A DNA stretch of 36,668 nucleotides, taken from the NCBI GenBank assembly GCA_024640825.1, contig JAHEEG010000021.1, positions 1 through 36,668 on the forward strand. Reading direction: 5' to 3'. Both the position numbers and the translations under genes were made by a program. This DNA comes from Gammaproteobacteria bacterium (GTDB lineage: Bacteria > Pseudomonadota > Gammaproteobacteria > Pseudomonadales > Azotimanducaceae). Within the stretch, counting starts at the first letter, position 1. Each line of letters starts with the position of its first letter. Of this stretch, positions 1-8,016 are shown piece by piece. The notes under the pieces are model-generated. The model was given only the letters and a program-made list of their open reading frames with translations. It had not been told where the DNA came from and made no database searches.

Positions 1-1
1 C

Positions 2-1021
2 ATCGTCGCGCTGCCGGACTTCACCGAAGCCGACACCACACGCTCGGCAGAAGCTCTGGTGACCACCCTGCGCAGCCCACTGCGTTTCCGCGGTGGCGAG
101 CTGCACATCACGGTGAGCATCGGCAGCAACTTCGAAGCCCTGTTCATCGAACCCCAACGACTCTGGTCGGATGCCTGGCGCGCCATGCGCCGAGCCGTGG
201 ACAGCGGCGGCAATCGGGCCCAGGGGCCGGCCGACGCCATCCTGTCCAGACGGCTTCCAGGCGCGCTGGCGAGGGACGAGTTCTCGCTGGTGCTGCAGCC
301 CCAGGCAACCATCGATGGCGAACGCTTGACCGGCGCCGAAGCGCTGTTGCGGTGGCAGGGCATGGAAATAGGCGAGCTGGCGCCAGACCAGTTCATACCC
401 GTAGCCGAGCAGCGGGGCCACATGGCGCGCATCGGCGACTGGGTGCTGGACAACGCCTGTCGCGAAGCCGCCACCTGGTTCGAGCACCTGCTGGAGCCCT
501 TTTGGTTGGGAATCAACATCTCACCCCAGCAGTTTCACAATGGCGCAATCGTGGAGCGCATCGGCCGCTACCGGACGGAGCGCTGGTTCGATCCGGCAAT
601 GCTGGAACTGGAGCTGCCCCACGACGCCATGCTCGCGCTGGTGGACGACCATCGAGAACAGCTCTATCAGCTGCGCGACTGGGGCGTCCAATTCGCCTTG
701 GATAATCTGGGCGGCTCGCTGATCGATGCTAGCAAACTACTGCGCTGCCCGGTCGACACCTTGAAAATCGATCGGTCGGTAATCCGCCGGATGGAGACCG
801 ATCCGCAGGCCGCCGAGCTGGTATCACAGATCTGCCAGCTGGGGCAGCGTTTTGAGCTGCGCGTGGTCGCCGTCGGTGTCGAGCGCGACTCACAGCAGCG
901 CACGCTGGCGAAAGCCGGCTGCACAGACATTCAGGGGTACCTGTTTTCTCCGCCGGTGTCGTTGGACCAGTTCAAAACCCTCCTCACCCAGGCACCCAGC
1001 CTGGCCCAGTCCCAGCGCTAG
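2..1021 (+). CDS. GGDEF-EAL family protein, C-terminal part, degenerate EAL domain (5' truncated by window)
   Basis: The frame is open from base 2, so the true start lies left of the window. The first ~45 residues resemble the end of a GGDEF domain (HITVSIGSN). An EAL domain follows, of the class that hydrolyses cyclic di-GMP to pGpG. Retained motifs are EALLRW (E113), NISPQQF, LELE, LKIDRS and QGYLFSPP. Two catalytic motifs are altered. The family DDFGTG is DNLGGS (D234, N235), so the second metal-binding Asp is Asn. The family EGVE is VGVE (V291), so a catalytic Glu is lost. Known EAL enzymes need both, so this is probably a non-catalytic c-di-GMP sensor or partner protein. It is convergent with the LLM gene, 37 bp away. 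Family assignment is secure; loss of activity is inferred. Confidence 0.9.
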   Translation: MVALPDFTEADTTRSAEALVTTLRSPLRFRGGELHITVSIGSNFEALFIEPQRLWSDAWRAMRRAVDSGGNRAQGPADAILSRRLPGALARDEFSLVLQPQATIDGERLTGAEALLRWQGMEIGELAPDQFIPVAEQRGHMARIGDWVLDNACREAATWFEHLLEPFWLGINISPQQFHNGAIVERIGRYRTERWFDPAMLELELPHDAMLALVDDHREQLYQLRDWGVQFALDNLGGSLIDASKLLRCPVDTLKIDRSVIRRMETDPQAAELVSQICQLGQRFELRVVAVGVERDSQQRTLAKAGCTDIQGYLFSPPVSLDQFKTLLTQAPSLAQSQR

Positions 1022-1058
1022 ACCGGTCTTCTGGCGATCCGGTAAAACCGCAGGCAGA

Positions 1059-1976
1059 TCATCGGCTACGCAGCGCGGGCAGAACCTCGGCCGCCAGCAG
1101 GCGCTCATTTTCGACCATGTAATCGCCGGGACAGGCGGAGTTCAGCATGATGGTGCCCGCTCCCGCATCCATGTATTCCTGAAGCCGGCCTATGCAATCC
1201 TGGGGGTTTCCAGCCAGTGCGTAACGCCCAACGAGCTTCGAGAAGTCCTGGTTGTACTGCACGGACAAGCGGTCAGAGGCCATCCGAATGGCCTGCGCCC
1301 GGTCCTCGTGAACCGCAAAGAAGATGAACAGACCAGGTTTGACGGGTTCTTCCCGCCCGAGCTCGCTGGCGTAGCCGCGAATCGCAACGAGGCTGTCCGC
1401 TAGCTTTTCCGGCGTATACATGTAGGGTAGCCAGCCCGTTCCATAATGGGCGCAGCGACGCATGGCCGCCTCGCTTCGCCCCGATATCCATATCGGAGGA
1501 CAGGGCCTCTGCGTTGGCTTCGGACTTAGCGTTACCGCGTTCAGCGTGTTAAATCGCCCTTGAAACGAGACCTCGTCTTCCGCCCAGAGGCGTCGCATCA
1601 CTTCCAGCGACTCGTTGGTCCGCGCGCCCCGCTCGCCGACGGGAACCCCGCAGGCTTCGAACTCCTTCGGGTACTCTCCGCCGACTCCGACCCCGAGGTT
1701 GAAGCGTCCGTTGGAAACGATGTCCAGCGCGGCGACCTGCTTGGCAAGCAACGCAGCGGGATACAGGGGCACCAGCGTAATGGTGCTCATCAGCTTTATC
1801 CGGCTGGTGGCGCCGGCTGCGGCGGCCAGAGAGATCAGCCCGTTGCCAATTGGCCCGTAGAAAAACACGTGCTCGCCGGTGGAGACGAATTCGTAACCCA
1901 GCGCTTCCGCGTCGCGGGCATCTGCCGCTACGCTGTCCAGTCGGCGCAGCCCTATACCGAATTCCACGTCACTCAT
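1059..1976 (-). CDS. LLM class flavin-dependent oxidoreductase (luciferase-like)
   Basis: This 305-residue luciferase-like (bacterial luciferase/F420-reductase superfamily) TIM-barrel protein probably uses reduced FMN or F420. Seen directly: N-terminal strand VEFGIGLRR, the STGEHVFF segment, the conserved GRFNLGVGVGGEYPKEFEACGV block, then a long helix with TNESLEVMRRLW and the PPIWISGRSEAAMRR strand. The length fits the family. The start is an ATG at 1976 with GCAGGAG about 5 bases upstream. It stands alone, divergent from the deacetylase gene. Two other LLM proteins are encoded in the window (8016 and 24854). Their substrates cannot be read from sequence, and I cannot decide between FMN and F420. 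Confidence 0.88.
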   Translation of the reverse strand: MSDVEFGIGLRRLDSVAADARDAEALGYEFVSTGEHVFFYGPIGNGLISLAAAAGATSRIKLMSTITLVPLYPAALLAKQVAALDIVSNGRFNLGVGVGGEYPKEFEACGVPVGERGARTNESLEVMRRLWAEDEVSFQGRFNTLNAVTLSPKPTQRPCPPIWISGRSEAAMRRCAHYGTGWLPYMYTPEKLADSLVAIRGYASELGREEPVKPGLFIFFAVHEDRAQAIRMASDRLSVQYNQDFSKLVGRYALAGNPQDCIGRLQEYMDAGAGTIMLNSACPGDYMVENERLLAAEVLPALRSR

Positions 1977-2121
1977 TTATGCTCCTGCAATTTATGTGGT
2001 CGCTGCCGAATCCGGTCGTCGCACCATGGCGGTTGAACGCCGGTACCGGGCGGTCCTCGGATATACTAACCCCCAACCGTCAGGGATGCGGAATCGCAGG
2101 CGCACGTCGACCAGATCATCA

Positions 2122-3039
2122 ATGCTGCTGTTTACCCATGCAAAATGCCTCGAGCATGAGATGACACCCGGCCATCCGGAACGACCGGACCGGTTGCTGG
2201 CGGTGCTCGAGCACCTTGAGGCAACCGGCTTGATGTCCGAACTCGAAGTCCGTGAACCCACCGCGGCGGATACGACGACGCTGGCTCAGATTCATCGGAT
2301 CGACTACCTGCAGACCCTGACTCAGCTGGCCCCGGAGCGCGGTCTGGTGGCCCTGGATCCGGATACCGCCATAGGTCCCCCGAGCCTTCACGCGGCCGCT
2401 CTGGCAGCCGGCGCTGTAGCCGACGCGGTACAGGCCGTGCTGAAAGGCGAGGCCAGGCGCGCCTTCTGCGCCGTTCGTCCGCCGGGACATCACGCCGAAG
2501 CCGGCGGGGCCATGGGATTCTGCATATACAACAATGTGGCACTTGGCGCCGTCACCGCGTTAGCGGATCCGGGGGTGACGCATGTCGCCATCCTCGATTT
2601 CGACGTGCATCACGGTAACGGTACCGTAGACATCTTCAAAGATCGGCCCGAAGTGCTGGTGTGCTCCAGCTTCCAGCACCCGTTCTATCCCCACCGCTAC
2701 ACGGACATCGATCGGGGCAACATCGTCAACACGCCGCTTCCGGCGGGAACCAGCGGCGCGGCCTTTCGCGCAGCCATAGAGCGTGACTGGCTATCAGCGC
2801 TGGAGAGGCACCGGCCTCAGTTAATTCTGGTATCGGCAGGATTCGACGCTCACCGCCTGGATCCCTTGGCTCAGCTGGAGTTGGAAGAAGCGGATTTCCG
2901 ATGGATTACCGAACTCATCGTCGACCAGGCCGAAGCGTATGCCGCGGGGCGGGTGGTATCTACCCTGGAGGGTGGCTACGACCTCGTAGCTCTAGCGCAG
3001 TCTGCAACTGCGCACACGGCTGCGCTGATGGGCAATTGA
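2122..3039 (+). CDS. Histone deacetylase family protein (class II HDAC-like / acetylpolyamine amidohydrolase)
   Basis: A zinc-dependent amidohydrolase of the arginase/deacetylase fold, removing acetyl groups from lysine-like or polyamine amines; the bacterial substrate is unknown. Seen: GHPERPDR near residues 17-24, RPPGHHAEAGGAMGFC (catalytic HH at 123-124), the zinc ligands in DFDVHHGNGT (D161, H163), SAGFDAH (D242), and the closing GGYD (284-287). All key residues are present, so it should be active. I use the ATG at 2122 (305 aa). The frame is open back to 1996, but the extra 42 residues are low-complexity and family members begin at LLFTH. No strong Shine-Dalgarno is visible. Divergent from the LLM gene. 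Confidence 0.92.
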   Translation: MLLFTHAKCLEHEMTPGHPERPDRLLAVLEHLEATGLMSELEVREPTAADTTTLAQIHRIDYLQTLTQLAPERGLVALDPDTAIGPPSLHAAALAAGAVADAVQAVLKGEARRAFCAVRPPGHHAEAGGAMGFCIYNNVALGAVTALADPGVTHVAILDFDVHHGNGTVDIFKDRPEVLVCSSFQHPFYPHRYTDIDRGNIVNTPLPAGTSGAAFRAAIERDWLSALERHRPQLILVSAGFDAHRLDPLAQLELEEADFRWITELIVDQAEAYAAGRVVSTLEGGYDLVALAQSATAHTAALMGN

Positions 3040-3106
3040 TCTGCCAGCTTACCGCCAGCATGCTGCTATACCCAAGTAAGCGAATTGCCTCAAACCGGCT
3101 TGGCTC

Positions 3107-3483
3107 GTGCCATCGACGACACTCAAAAAACGTACAGCTCAGTGCCTGAGTACCGGAACCAGGCCGGGCACGCTGAGCCATACCGTGGATCTGTTGCTGA
3201 TCGCGCTCATTTCCCTGCACGTGCTCGCGACAATTCTCGAGTCCGTGTAACCGCTGATAGCCGGCACGCGCTGGCATCCCAGCTGGCCACCGCCATGGAA
3301 GACGGGCTGGTGAACGGCAAGGAGCACCAGGCGCTGAAAGACCTCAGACAGCGTCTAGGGATCTCAGCCGAGTACGTAGAGCGGCTGCACCAAGCTTATC
3401 TGCGGGATCACCCGACGCCGGGCGAACGCTGGCCGCATTGTCAGGGGCAGATCGAAACGCTTTCCGCGGCACAGATTCACTGA
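3107..3483 (+). pseudogene. Probable decayed voltage-gated ion channel (S1 segment plus C-terminal tail only)
   Basis: Two coding-like pieces lie in different frames. From a GTG at 3107, one frame reads 46 residues ending at a stop at 3242-3244. It contains RPGTLSHTVDLLLIALISLH followed by VLATILESV, which closely resembles the leader and first membrane helix of bacterial ion-transport proteins. Another frame then reads to 3483: RHALASQLATAMEDGLVNGK, LRQRLGIS and GERWPHCQGQIE. These recall the soluble tail and CPHCG-like end of such channels. The pore and voltage-sensor region of about 200 residues is missing. I read this as a channel gene with an internal deletion and frameshift. The alternative is a small hypothetical protein from TTG 3085. 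The S1 resemblance is clear; the tail assignment is weaker. Confidence 0.4.
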
Positions 3484-3539
3484 CGGCAGATTGCGGACGC
3501 GCTAACATCCCCGCTTTTCAACATCCCTACGAGCCCGCT

Positions 3540-3992
3540 ATGAAAGTCTGTTTTGCGAAATCCGGCGCTGCCAGGGTAGGCGCAGCTATAGCCGCTATCA
3601 CGGCCGCATCCGCTGCGGCGGCAGTCGACCAGCCGAATCCGGGGCTTTACGAAGTAACGACGCAGATGGTCTACGGAGATCTACCAATTCCACCCACTTC
3701 GATAACCACCAACCAGTGCCTAACCGAGGAGGCGCTGCAGGAGAGCTTGTCCAACGCTCTGGCAACCGTCCCGGTGGCGCAGAACTGCGAGTCCGTCAAA
3801 TTCGACGTGGGTGGAGGTACCATCGCGATGCAGCTCAGCTGCGCCGCACCGGAAGGCGCCATCGTGGTGGAGACGACGGGCAACTACACGGACAACGGCT
3901 ACGCCATGAAAAGCAATATCACCATCACCGGCGGCGGCAAGGCGATGGATATCTCCGGCGACATCTCAGGGAAACGCATCGGGGACTGTTGA
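3540..3992 (+). CDS. DUF3617 family exported protein
   Basis: A 150-residue protein with an N-terminal Ala-rich signal peptide (KSGAARVGAAIAAITAASAA, probable cleavage after AAAA before VDQPNPG). The mature part matches the DUF3617 pattern: PGLYEVTTQMVYGDLP near the start, a CL pair in NQCLTEEAL, a second Cys in AQNCESVKF, a third in QLSCAAPEG, and a closing G-D/N-Y-like GNYTDNGY stretch with a final Cys. Four mature cysteines suggest disulfides in the periplasm. The function of the family is unknown. The start is ATG 3540, where the signal peptide begins; the frame is open upstream but without coding character. It is convergent with the enoyl-CoA hydratase gene, 43 bp away. Confidence 0.82.
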   Translation: MKVCFAKSGAARVGAAIAAITAASAAAAVDQPNPGLYEVTTQMVYGDLPIPPTSITTNQCLTEEALQESLSNALATVPVAQNCESVKFDVGGGTIAMQLSCAAPEGAIVVETTGNYTDNGYAMKSNITITGGGKAMDISGDISGKRIGDC

Positions 3993-4035
3993 ACCGTGCA
4001 CGGCAGCTGCAGGCTCAACAGCGTCTTCAACCTTC

Positions 4036-4818
4036 CTATTGCCCCTTGAATTGGGCATCACGTTTCTCCAGAAATGCCTTCACCCCCTCAGCGAAATCGC
4101 TGCTGGCGCCCGCCTCGTTCTGCAGCTGGGCTTCCAGATCCAGCTGCTGCTCGAACGAATTCTGCCAGGTGTTCCAATAGGCTTTACGGATCAATGCTAT
4201 CGAGCGCGGACCGTCCGCCAGACGCCTGGCTATTTCGAGAGCGCCCGCCATGAGGGCATCATTGTCCTCATAAAGCCTGTTCACCAATCCCCACTGATAC
4301 GCTGTCTCAGCAGGCAGCCGCTCGGCCAGCATGGAAAGCTCCATCGCACGCCCCCAGCCTATCAGCCGGGGCAGCATGAACGTGGATCCGCCGTCAGGAA
4401 TCAATCCGATTCGCGCAAACGCCTGTAGAAAGAATGCCTGTTTGGAGGCACAGACGATGTCGCCCATCACGGCAAAGCTCATGCCGACCCCGGCCGCCGC
4501 GCCGTTTACCGCCGTGACCATGGGCATCTGAAGCTCACGCAGCGCGAACAGCAGAGGGTGGTAGCCGCTGCGCAGGCCATCGCCAGCACCACCTTTGCGC
4601 TCGGCCCGGGATTCGTCCTGAAGGTTGGCGCCTGCGCAGAAGCCGCGGCCTTCACCCGTGAGCAGCAAACACCGGGCACCTTTTGCCGGGTCCTTGACCT
4701 CTCGCACCGCATCCGCGAAATCCGCCAGCATCTGCGAGCCAACCGCATTCATGACTTCCGGATGATTGAACTTGAGAATCGCGACCTTGCCGTCAAAGTC
4801 CAGCGACATACGTTGCAT
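4036..4818 (-). CDS. Enoyl-CoA hydratase/isomerase family protein (PaaG-like)
   Basis: A 260-residue crotonase-fold enzyme acting on acyl-CoA thioesters, either hydrating or isomerising a double bond. Seen: FNHPEVMNA near the N-terminus, the oxyanion-hole motifs FCAGANLQDE and NGAAAGVGMS, then IGLIPDGGSTFMLPRLIGW. In that block an Asp follows Pro (IPDGG), as in PaaG-type isomerases, where typical hydratases have a Glu/Gly pattern. The C-terminal helix reads FAEGVKAFLEKRDAQFKGQ. The start is ATG 4818 with GGGGGA 6 bases upstream. The open frame continues 100 codons further, but that stretch overlaps the divergent SnoaL gene and is not crotonase-like. Isomerase versus hydratase is inferred, not proven. 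Confidence 0.92.
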   Translation of the reverse strand: MQRMSLDFDGKVAILKFNHPEVMNAVGSQMLADFADAVREVKDPAKGARCLLLTGEGRGFCAGANLQDESRAERKGGAGDGLRSGYHPLLFALRELQMPMVTAVNGAAAGVGMSFAVMGDIVCASKQAFFLQAFARIGLIPDGGSTFMLPRLIGWGRAMELSMLAERLPAETAYQWGLVNRLYEDNDALMAGALEIARRLADGPRSIALIRKAYWNTWQNSFEQQLDLEAQLQNEAGASSDFAEGVKAFLEKRDAQFKGQ

Positions 4819-4902
4819 AGCGTCCCCCACTGTGATTGTTGTGCTAGTTTGGAGCCCGAACCATACCCCAACTGGGAAAAAAGAGGGAATAACGGAAAAG
4901 CG

Positions 4903-5349
4903 ATGAGGCAGATGGATCAAGCGGCTGTCGAGGCCATACGACGCGAATGTGAGAGCCTGGTCATCGCTTACGCCAGGGCCATAGATTTCCGCGACTATGA
5001 CGCTTTCGTAGAACTGTTCACCGAAGATGCGACGCTGCACGCGGGAAGCAAACTCGAGGGCAAGGCGGACATCCGCGAATCCATCAGGCACAGGCCGGAC
5101 GAGCTGCGTTCCAGACACGTGATCAGCAACCTGTACATCGACGTGCAGGACGCCGACAACGCCCGGGGTATTTGCTACTTAACGCTATACCGCCACCACG
5201 GAGTTGAGAGCCTGAAATTCGAACCCGTACCGCTGACCGGGCCGGCAGCCATAGGCCACTATGAAGATCGCTACCTGCGCACCGGGGGCGCCTGGCTGTT
5301 CACCTCCAGGCGCCTGCAAATGGCCTTCCAGGACCCGGCGAGTTTTTGA
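4903..5349 (+). CDS. SnoaL-like / NTF2-fold protein
   Basis: A 148-residue single-domain protein of the nuclear transport factor 2-like superfamily. This fold includes steroid isomerases, dehydratases and non-catalytic ligand binders. Seen: a helical start (VEAIRRECESLVIAYARAID), the typical RDYDAFVELFTEDATLHAG turn, IRESIRHRPDELRSRHVISN, and a closing GHYEDRYLRTGGAWLFTSRR strand pair. No proven catalytic dyad can be assigned. The start is ATG 4903, preceded by a purine-rich GGAATAACGGAAAAG stretch. It opens a plus-strand run reaching DgkA at 10223, with short gaps or overlaps. The serine-hydrolase gene follows only 7 bp after its stop. Related proteins often sit beside catabolic dehydrogenases, so a catabolic role is plausible. 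Confidence 0.8.
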   Translation: MRQMDQAAVEAIRRECESLVIAYARAIDFRDYDAFVELFTEDATLHAGSKLEGKADIRESIRHRPDELRSRHVISNLYIDVQDADNARGICYLTLYRHHGVESLKFEPVPLTGPAAIGHYEDRYLRTGGAWLFTSRRLQMAFQDPASF

Positions 5350-5356
5350 GCACATC

Positions 5357-6826
5357 GTGCCGCTTGCGTCGCCAGCAACGGAGCGGACGGTTTCCCGACT
5401 GACGTCCATCGGACTCATGCTGGCTGGCCTGCTCGCGCAAGCGACGAGCGCTGTGCACGCCGGAACTGACTGGCAGACACTGCATGACAGACTGGTGGCA
5501 GTACAGTCTAGCCAGGCTGTTCCGGCGATGGGGCTCGTCATCATCGACCGGGGACAGCCGGCGCTCGTCGCCGCAACCGGCAGCGGGGCGACCACACTAA
5601 CCCCCTTCCGCTGGGGGTCCATCACAAAAACCGTCACCGCTCTGACGATGCTCCAGCTGCTGGCAGAGCAAGGCGTTCCGCTCACAGATTCCGTTACCCG
5701 CCATTTGCCAGAGTCATTGCCAGAACCGTTGTATGAAAATCGCTGGGCCGCTGAGCAACCAATGCGCCTGGTTCATCTGCTGGAACTGACCGCGGGGCTG
5801 CCTGACCTGAGCGCCGCAGAGTTCAAAGACAACACCGCACTGCCCCTGTACGCGGCGCTTGCACGGAGTGCGGAGCAGCGACAGCTGCTCTGGCCGCCTG
5901 GGCTGCAGCACAGCTACAGCAACGCGCCGCCGGGGATTGCCGCGGCAGCGATCGAAGGAATCTCCGGCGTCAGCTACGAGGATGCCGTCAGGCAGTTCGT
6001 GCTGGCACCCCTGGATATGCGCGGCGCCGGCTTCGAGGAAACGCAAGCCCTGCCAGGCGGATTCCGAGTCGACGGCAAGACCGAAATTCCCTACTGGAAT
6101 ATGACCTTTCGCGCCTTTGGCGGGTTCAATGCTTCATTGGGTGCCATGGCCAGGCTGCTGGAGGCCCTGCTCAACGAGGGGCGGCTGGACGACCGACAGG
6201 TGCTCAACCCGGGGGCTGTAGGCCGCCTGTACCGGGCAGAATCGAGTCTGGGAGCGCAGGCCGGCCTGGAGGTCACCTACGGGGCAGGCCTTTACGGCTG
6301 GGTTAGCAAAGGTCACCTGTTCTTCGGGCACGGCGGCGACGCCGATGGCTACCGCTCGCGCTTAGGGTTGCTGCCGAGTGCAGGCCGCGGCTATCTGCTG
6401 GTCATAAATTCCGATAATCCTGCGGCGCTGCGTCAGCTTCAGCAATACGTCGAAGCCGCACTCACCGCGGGCCTGTCGCGCCCTGTAGCGCCAACGCCCG
6501 TCGCGGTCTCCGCACAGGCGCTGAGCCTCCTGACAGGCGTCTACTACCCGTCCTCGACCCGTTTTCAGATCAGCCGCTGGCAGTCGGGCGAACTGCCAGC
6601 AGCCGAAATCAGATTCGACCAGGGGCAACTGATCTTCGTCAAAGGAAACCGACAACAGCGCCTCATCCCCGTGGGCCAGAACCGATTCCGACGACCCGGC
6701 GATCCGGTGGTTTCAGTGGTGTTCGTCTCCCATGGAGGCAGGCTTTACCTGCAGGGAGAGCTGGGCAACTTTGTGCGCATAGATACCGAAGGCTGTCCTG
6801 GTTTTATCCCGGGGTGCGATTCGTGA
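5357..6826 (+). CDS. Secreted serine hydrolase, class C beta-lactamase / EstB-like family
   Basis: A serine hydrolase of the penicillin-binding-protein/beta-lactamase fold. Members are esterases, D-amino-peptidases or beta-lactamases. From the GTG at 5357 (489 aa), an N-terminal signal peptide reads RLTSIGLMLAGLLAQATSAVHA, with cleavage likely before GTDWQ. Active-site motifs: S88-I-T-K91 (GSITKTV), Y187-S-N189 (HSYSNAPPG), and FGHGGDADGYRS (H325-G-G), standing in for the KTG box. A C-terminal beta-rich domain follows (ALSLLTGVYYPSSTR onwards). The frame is open back to 5261, but that part overlaps the preceding gene; ATG 5417 would remove half of the signal peptide. His-Gly-Gly in place of Lys-Thr-Gly is common in the esterase-like members, so antibiotic resistance should not be assumed. 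Confidence 0.88.
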   Translation: MPLASPATERTVSRLTSIGLMLAGLLAQATSAVHAGTDWQTLHDRLVAVQSSQAVPAMGLVIIDRGQPALVAATGSGATTLTPFRWGSITKTVTALTMLQLLAEQGVPLTDSVTRHLPESLPEPLYENRWAAEQPMRLVHLLELTAGLPDLSAAEFKDNTALPLYAALARSAEQRQLLWPPGLQHSYSNAPPGIAAAAIEGISGVSYEDAVRQFVLAPLDMRGAGFEETQALPGGFRVDGKTEIPYWNMTFRAFGGFNASLGAMARLLEALLNEGRLDDRQVLNPGAVGRLYRAESSLGAQAGLEVTYGAGLYGWVSKGHLFFGHGGDADGYRSRLGLLPSAGRGYLLVINSDNPAALRQLQQYVEAALTAGLSRPVAPTPVAVSAQALSLLTGVYYPSSTRFQISRWQSGELPAAEIRFDQGQLIFVKGNRQQRLIPVGQNRFRRPGDPVVSVVFVSHGGRLYLQGELGNFVRIDTEGCPGFIPGCDS

Positions 6827-6870
6827 TAATCACAACCTCTGAAGTGGAAACCGCCTTAGGCGCTCACAAT

Positions 6871-8016
6871 ATGCAAGCCGTCAAAGTCGCTGAGTCATTC
6901 CAGGAGGAAATTCGCGCGCGGGCGGCGGACATCGAAGCCGCCCGACGCCTGCCCAAAGATCTGGCCGACCGAATGGCCGACGCGGGCCTGTTCCGGCTGC
7001 TGGTACCGGCCGCGTATGGGGGAGCCCAGGTGCATCCCCGGGAGTTTTTCGACTCGCTCATGGCCACAGCCCGCGCCGACGGCGCGGTCGGCTGGTGCCA
7101 GATGATCGGAGCAACCACCGGGATGCTCGCCGCTTCCCTGCCCGACGAGTGGTCTCGAGCCATGTACGGCGATCACCCCAACTGCATCAGCACCGGCGTC
7201 ACCGCGCCAATGGGCCGCGCGGTGCCGGAGAGCGGGGGATTTCGCATCTCCGGGCGCTGGCCGTTTGGCAGCGGCTCGCAGATCTCCGACTGGATCTGCG
7301 GTGGCTGCCTGATCATGGAGGACGGCGAGCCCCGCAAGGATGCCCACGGGGCACCTCAGTCCATGCTCGCGTTCTTTCCCGCCGAAGAGGTAACCATTCA
7401 CGATACCTGGTACACCTCGGGCCTTTGCGGCACGGGGAGCCACGACATCGAAGTGCGCGACGCCTATGTACCAGAGGGTCGGTGCGCGGTTCTGGGCGGA
7501 AGACCGCGGGTCGATGCGCCTCTGTATCGTTTTCCCACCATCGGACTGCTGGCTCTGGGCGTGTCAGCCGTCGCTCTGGGCATCGCCCAGCAGGCCGTTG
7601 ACGCCTTTGTCGAACTGGCGACCAAGAAGGTTCCCACGGGAACCACGCGGACCCTGGCGCAACGGTCCGCCGCACAGAAGGATCTGGCCAGAGCAAACGT
7701 GCTGGTGGGTGCGGCTCGCGCATTCACCTATGAGGCCGTCGACCAGGCATGGGCGGAGGCGGAAGCGCAAAACCGTCTGGGCAAAGACATCAAGGCCAAT
7801 CTTCGGCTCGCAGCGACCAACAATGCCTGGTCAGCAGCCGAGGCCGTCGACCTGCTGTATCACGCGGCCGGTGCCTCCGCCATCTATGACAGCAGCCGAC
7901 TGCAGCGCTGTTTTCGCGACGTTCACGTGGCCACCCAGCACATCATGGTGGCCCAACCCACCTTCGAGGTGGTGGGCAAAGTGTTGCTGGGCATCGATCC
8001 CAAGACGCTGCTCTGA
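6871..8016 (+). CDS. Acyl-CoA-dehydrogenase-fold flavoprotein (HsaA/DszC-like monooxygenase or dehydrogenase)
   Basis: A 381-residue protein with the three-part acyl-CoA dehydrogenase architecture: an N-terminal helical domain (RAADIEAARRLPKDLADRMA, then LFRLLVPAAYGG), a middle beta domain (GFRISGRWPFGSGSQISDW, TWYTSGLCGTGSHDIEV), and a C-terminal helical domain of the type-2 kind (AQRSAAQKDLARANVLVGAA, ending HVATQHIMV). The SGLCGTGSHD motif and the HIMV ending are typical of flavin-dependent group D monooxygenases and relatives, and no canonical catalytic Glu can be assigned. ATG 6871 is chosen; GTG 6814 would overlap the previous gene. Its stop overlaps the next ATG by one base (TGATG), so it is translationally coupled to the LLM oxidoreductase. 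That pairing hints at two-step oxidation of one substrate, possibly sharing reduced flavin. Confidence 0.85.
   Translation: MQAVKVAESFQEEIRARAADIEAARRLPKDLADRMADAGLFRLLVPAAYGGAQVHPREFFDSLMATARADGAVGWCQMIGATTGMLAASLPDEWSRAMYGDHPNCISTGVTAPMGRAVPESGGFRISGRWPFGSGSQISDWICGGCLIMEDGEPRKDAHGAPQSMLAFFPAEEVTIHDTWYTSGLCGTGSHDIEVRDAYVPEGRCAVLGGRPRVDAPLYRFPTIGLLALGVSAVALGIAQQAVDAFVELATKKVPTGTTRTLAQRSAAQKDLARANVLVGAARAFTYEAVDQAWAEAEAQNRLGKDIKANLRLAATNNAWSAAEAVDLLYHAAGASAIYDSSRLQRCFRDVHVATQHIMVAQPTFEVVGKVLLGIDPKTLL

Noticed and set aside
4819-5118. 100-codon upstream extension of the enoyl-CoA hydratase
   Set aside because: It overlaps the divergent SnoaL-like gene and its residues are not crotonase-like; GGGGGA marks ATG 4818.
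5357-6826. True beta-lactamase resistance gene
   Set aside because: The motifs (SITK, YSN, HGG) fit the esterase-like branch as well; nothing supports antibiotic hydrolysis.
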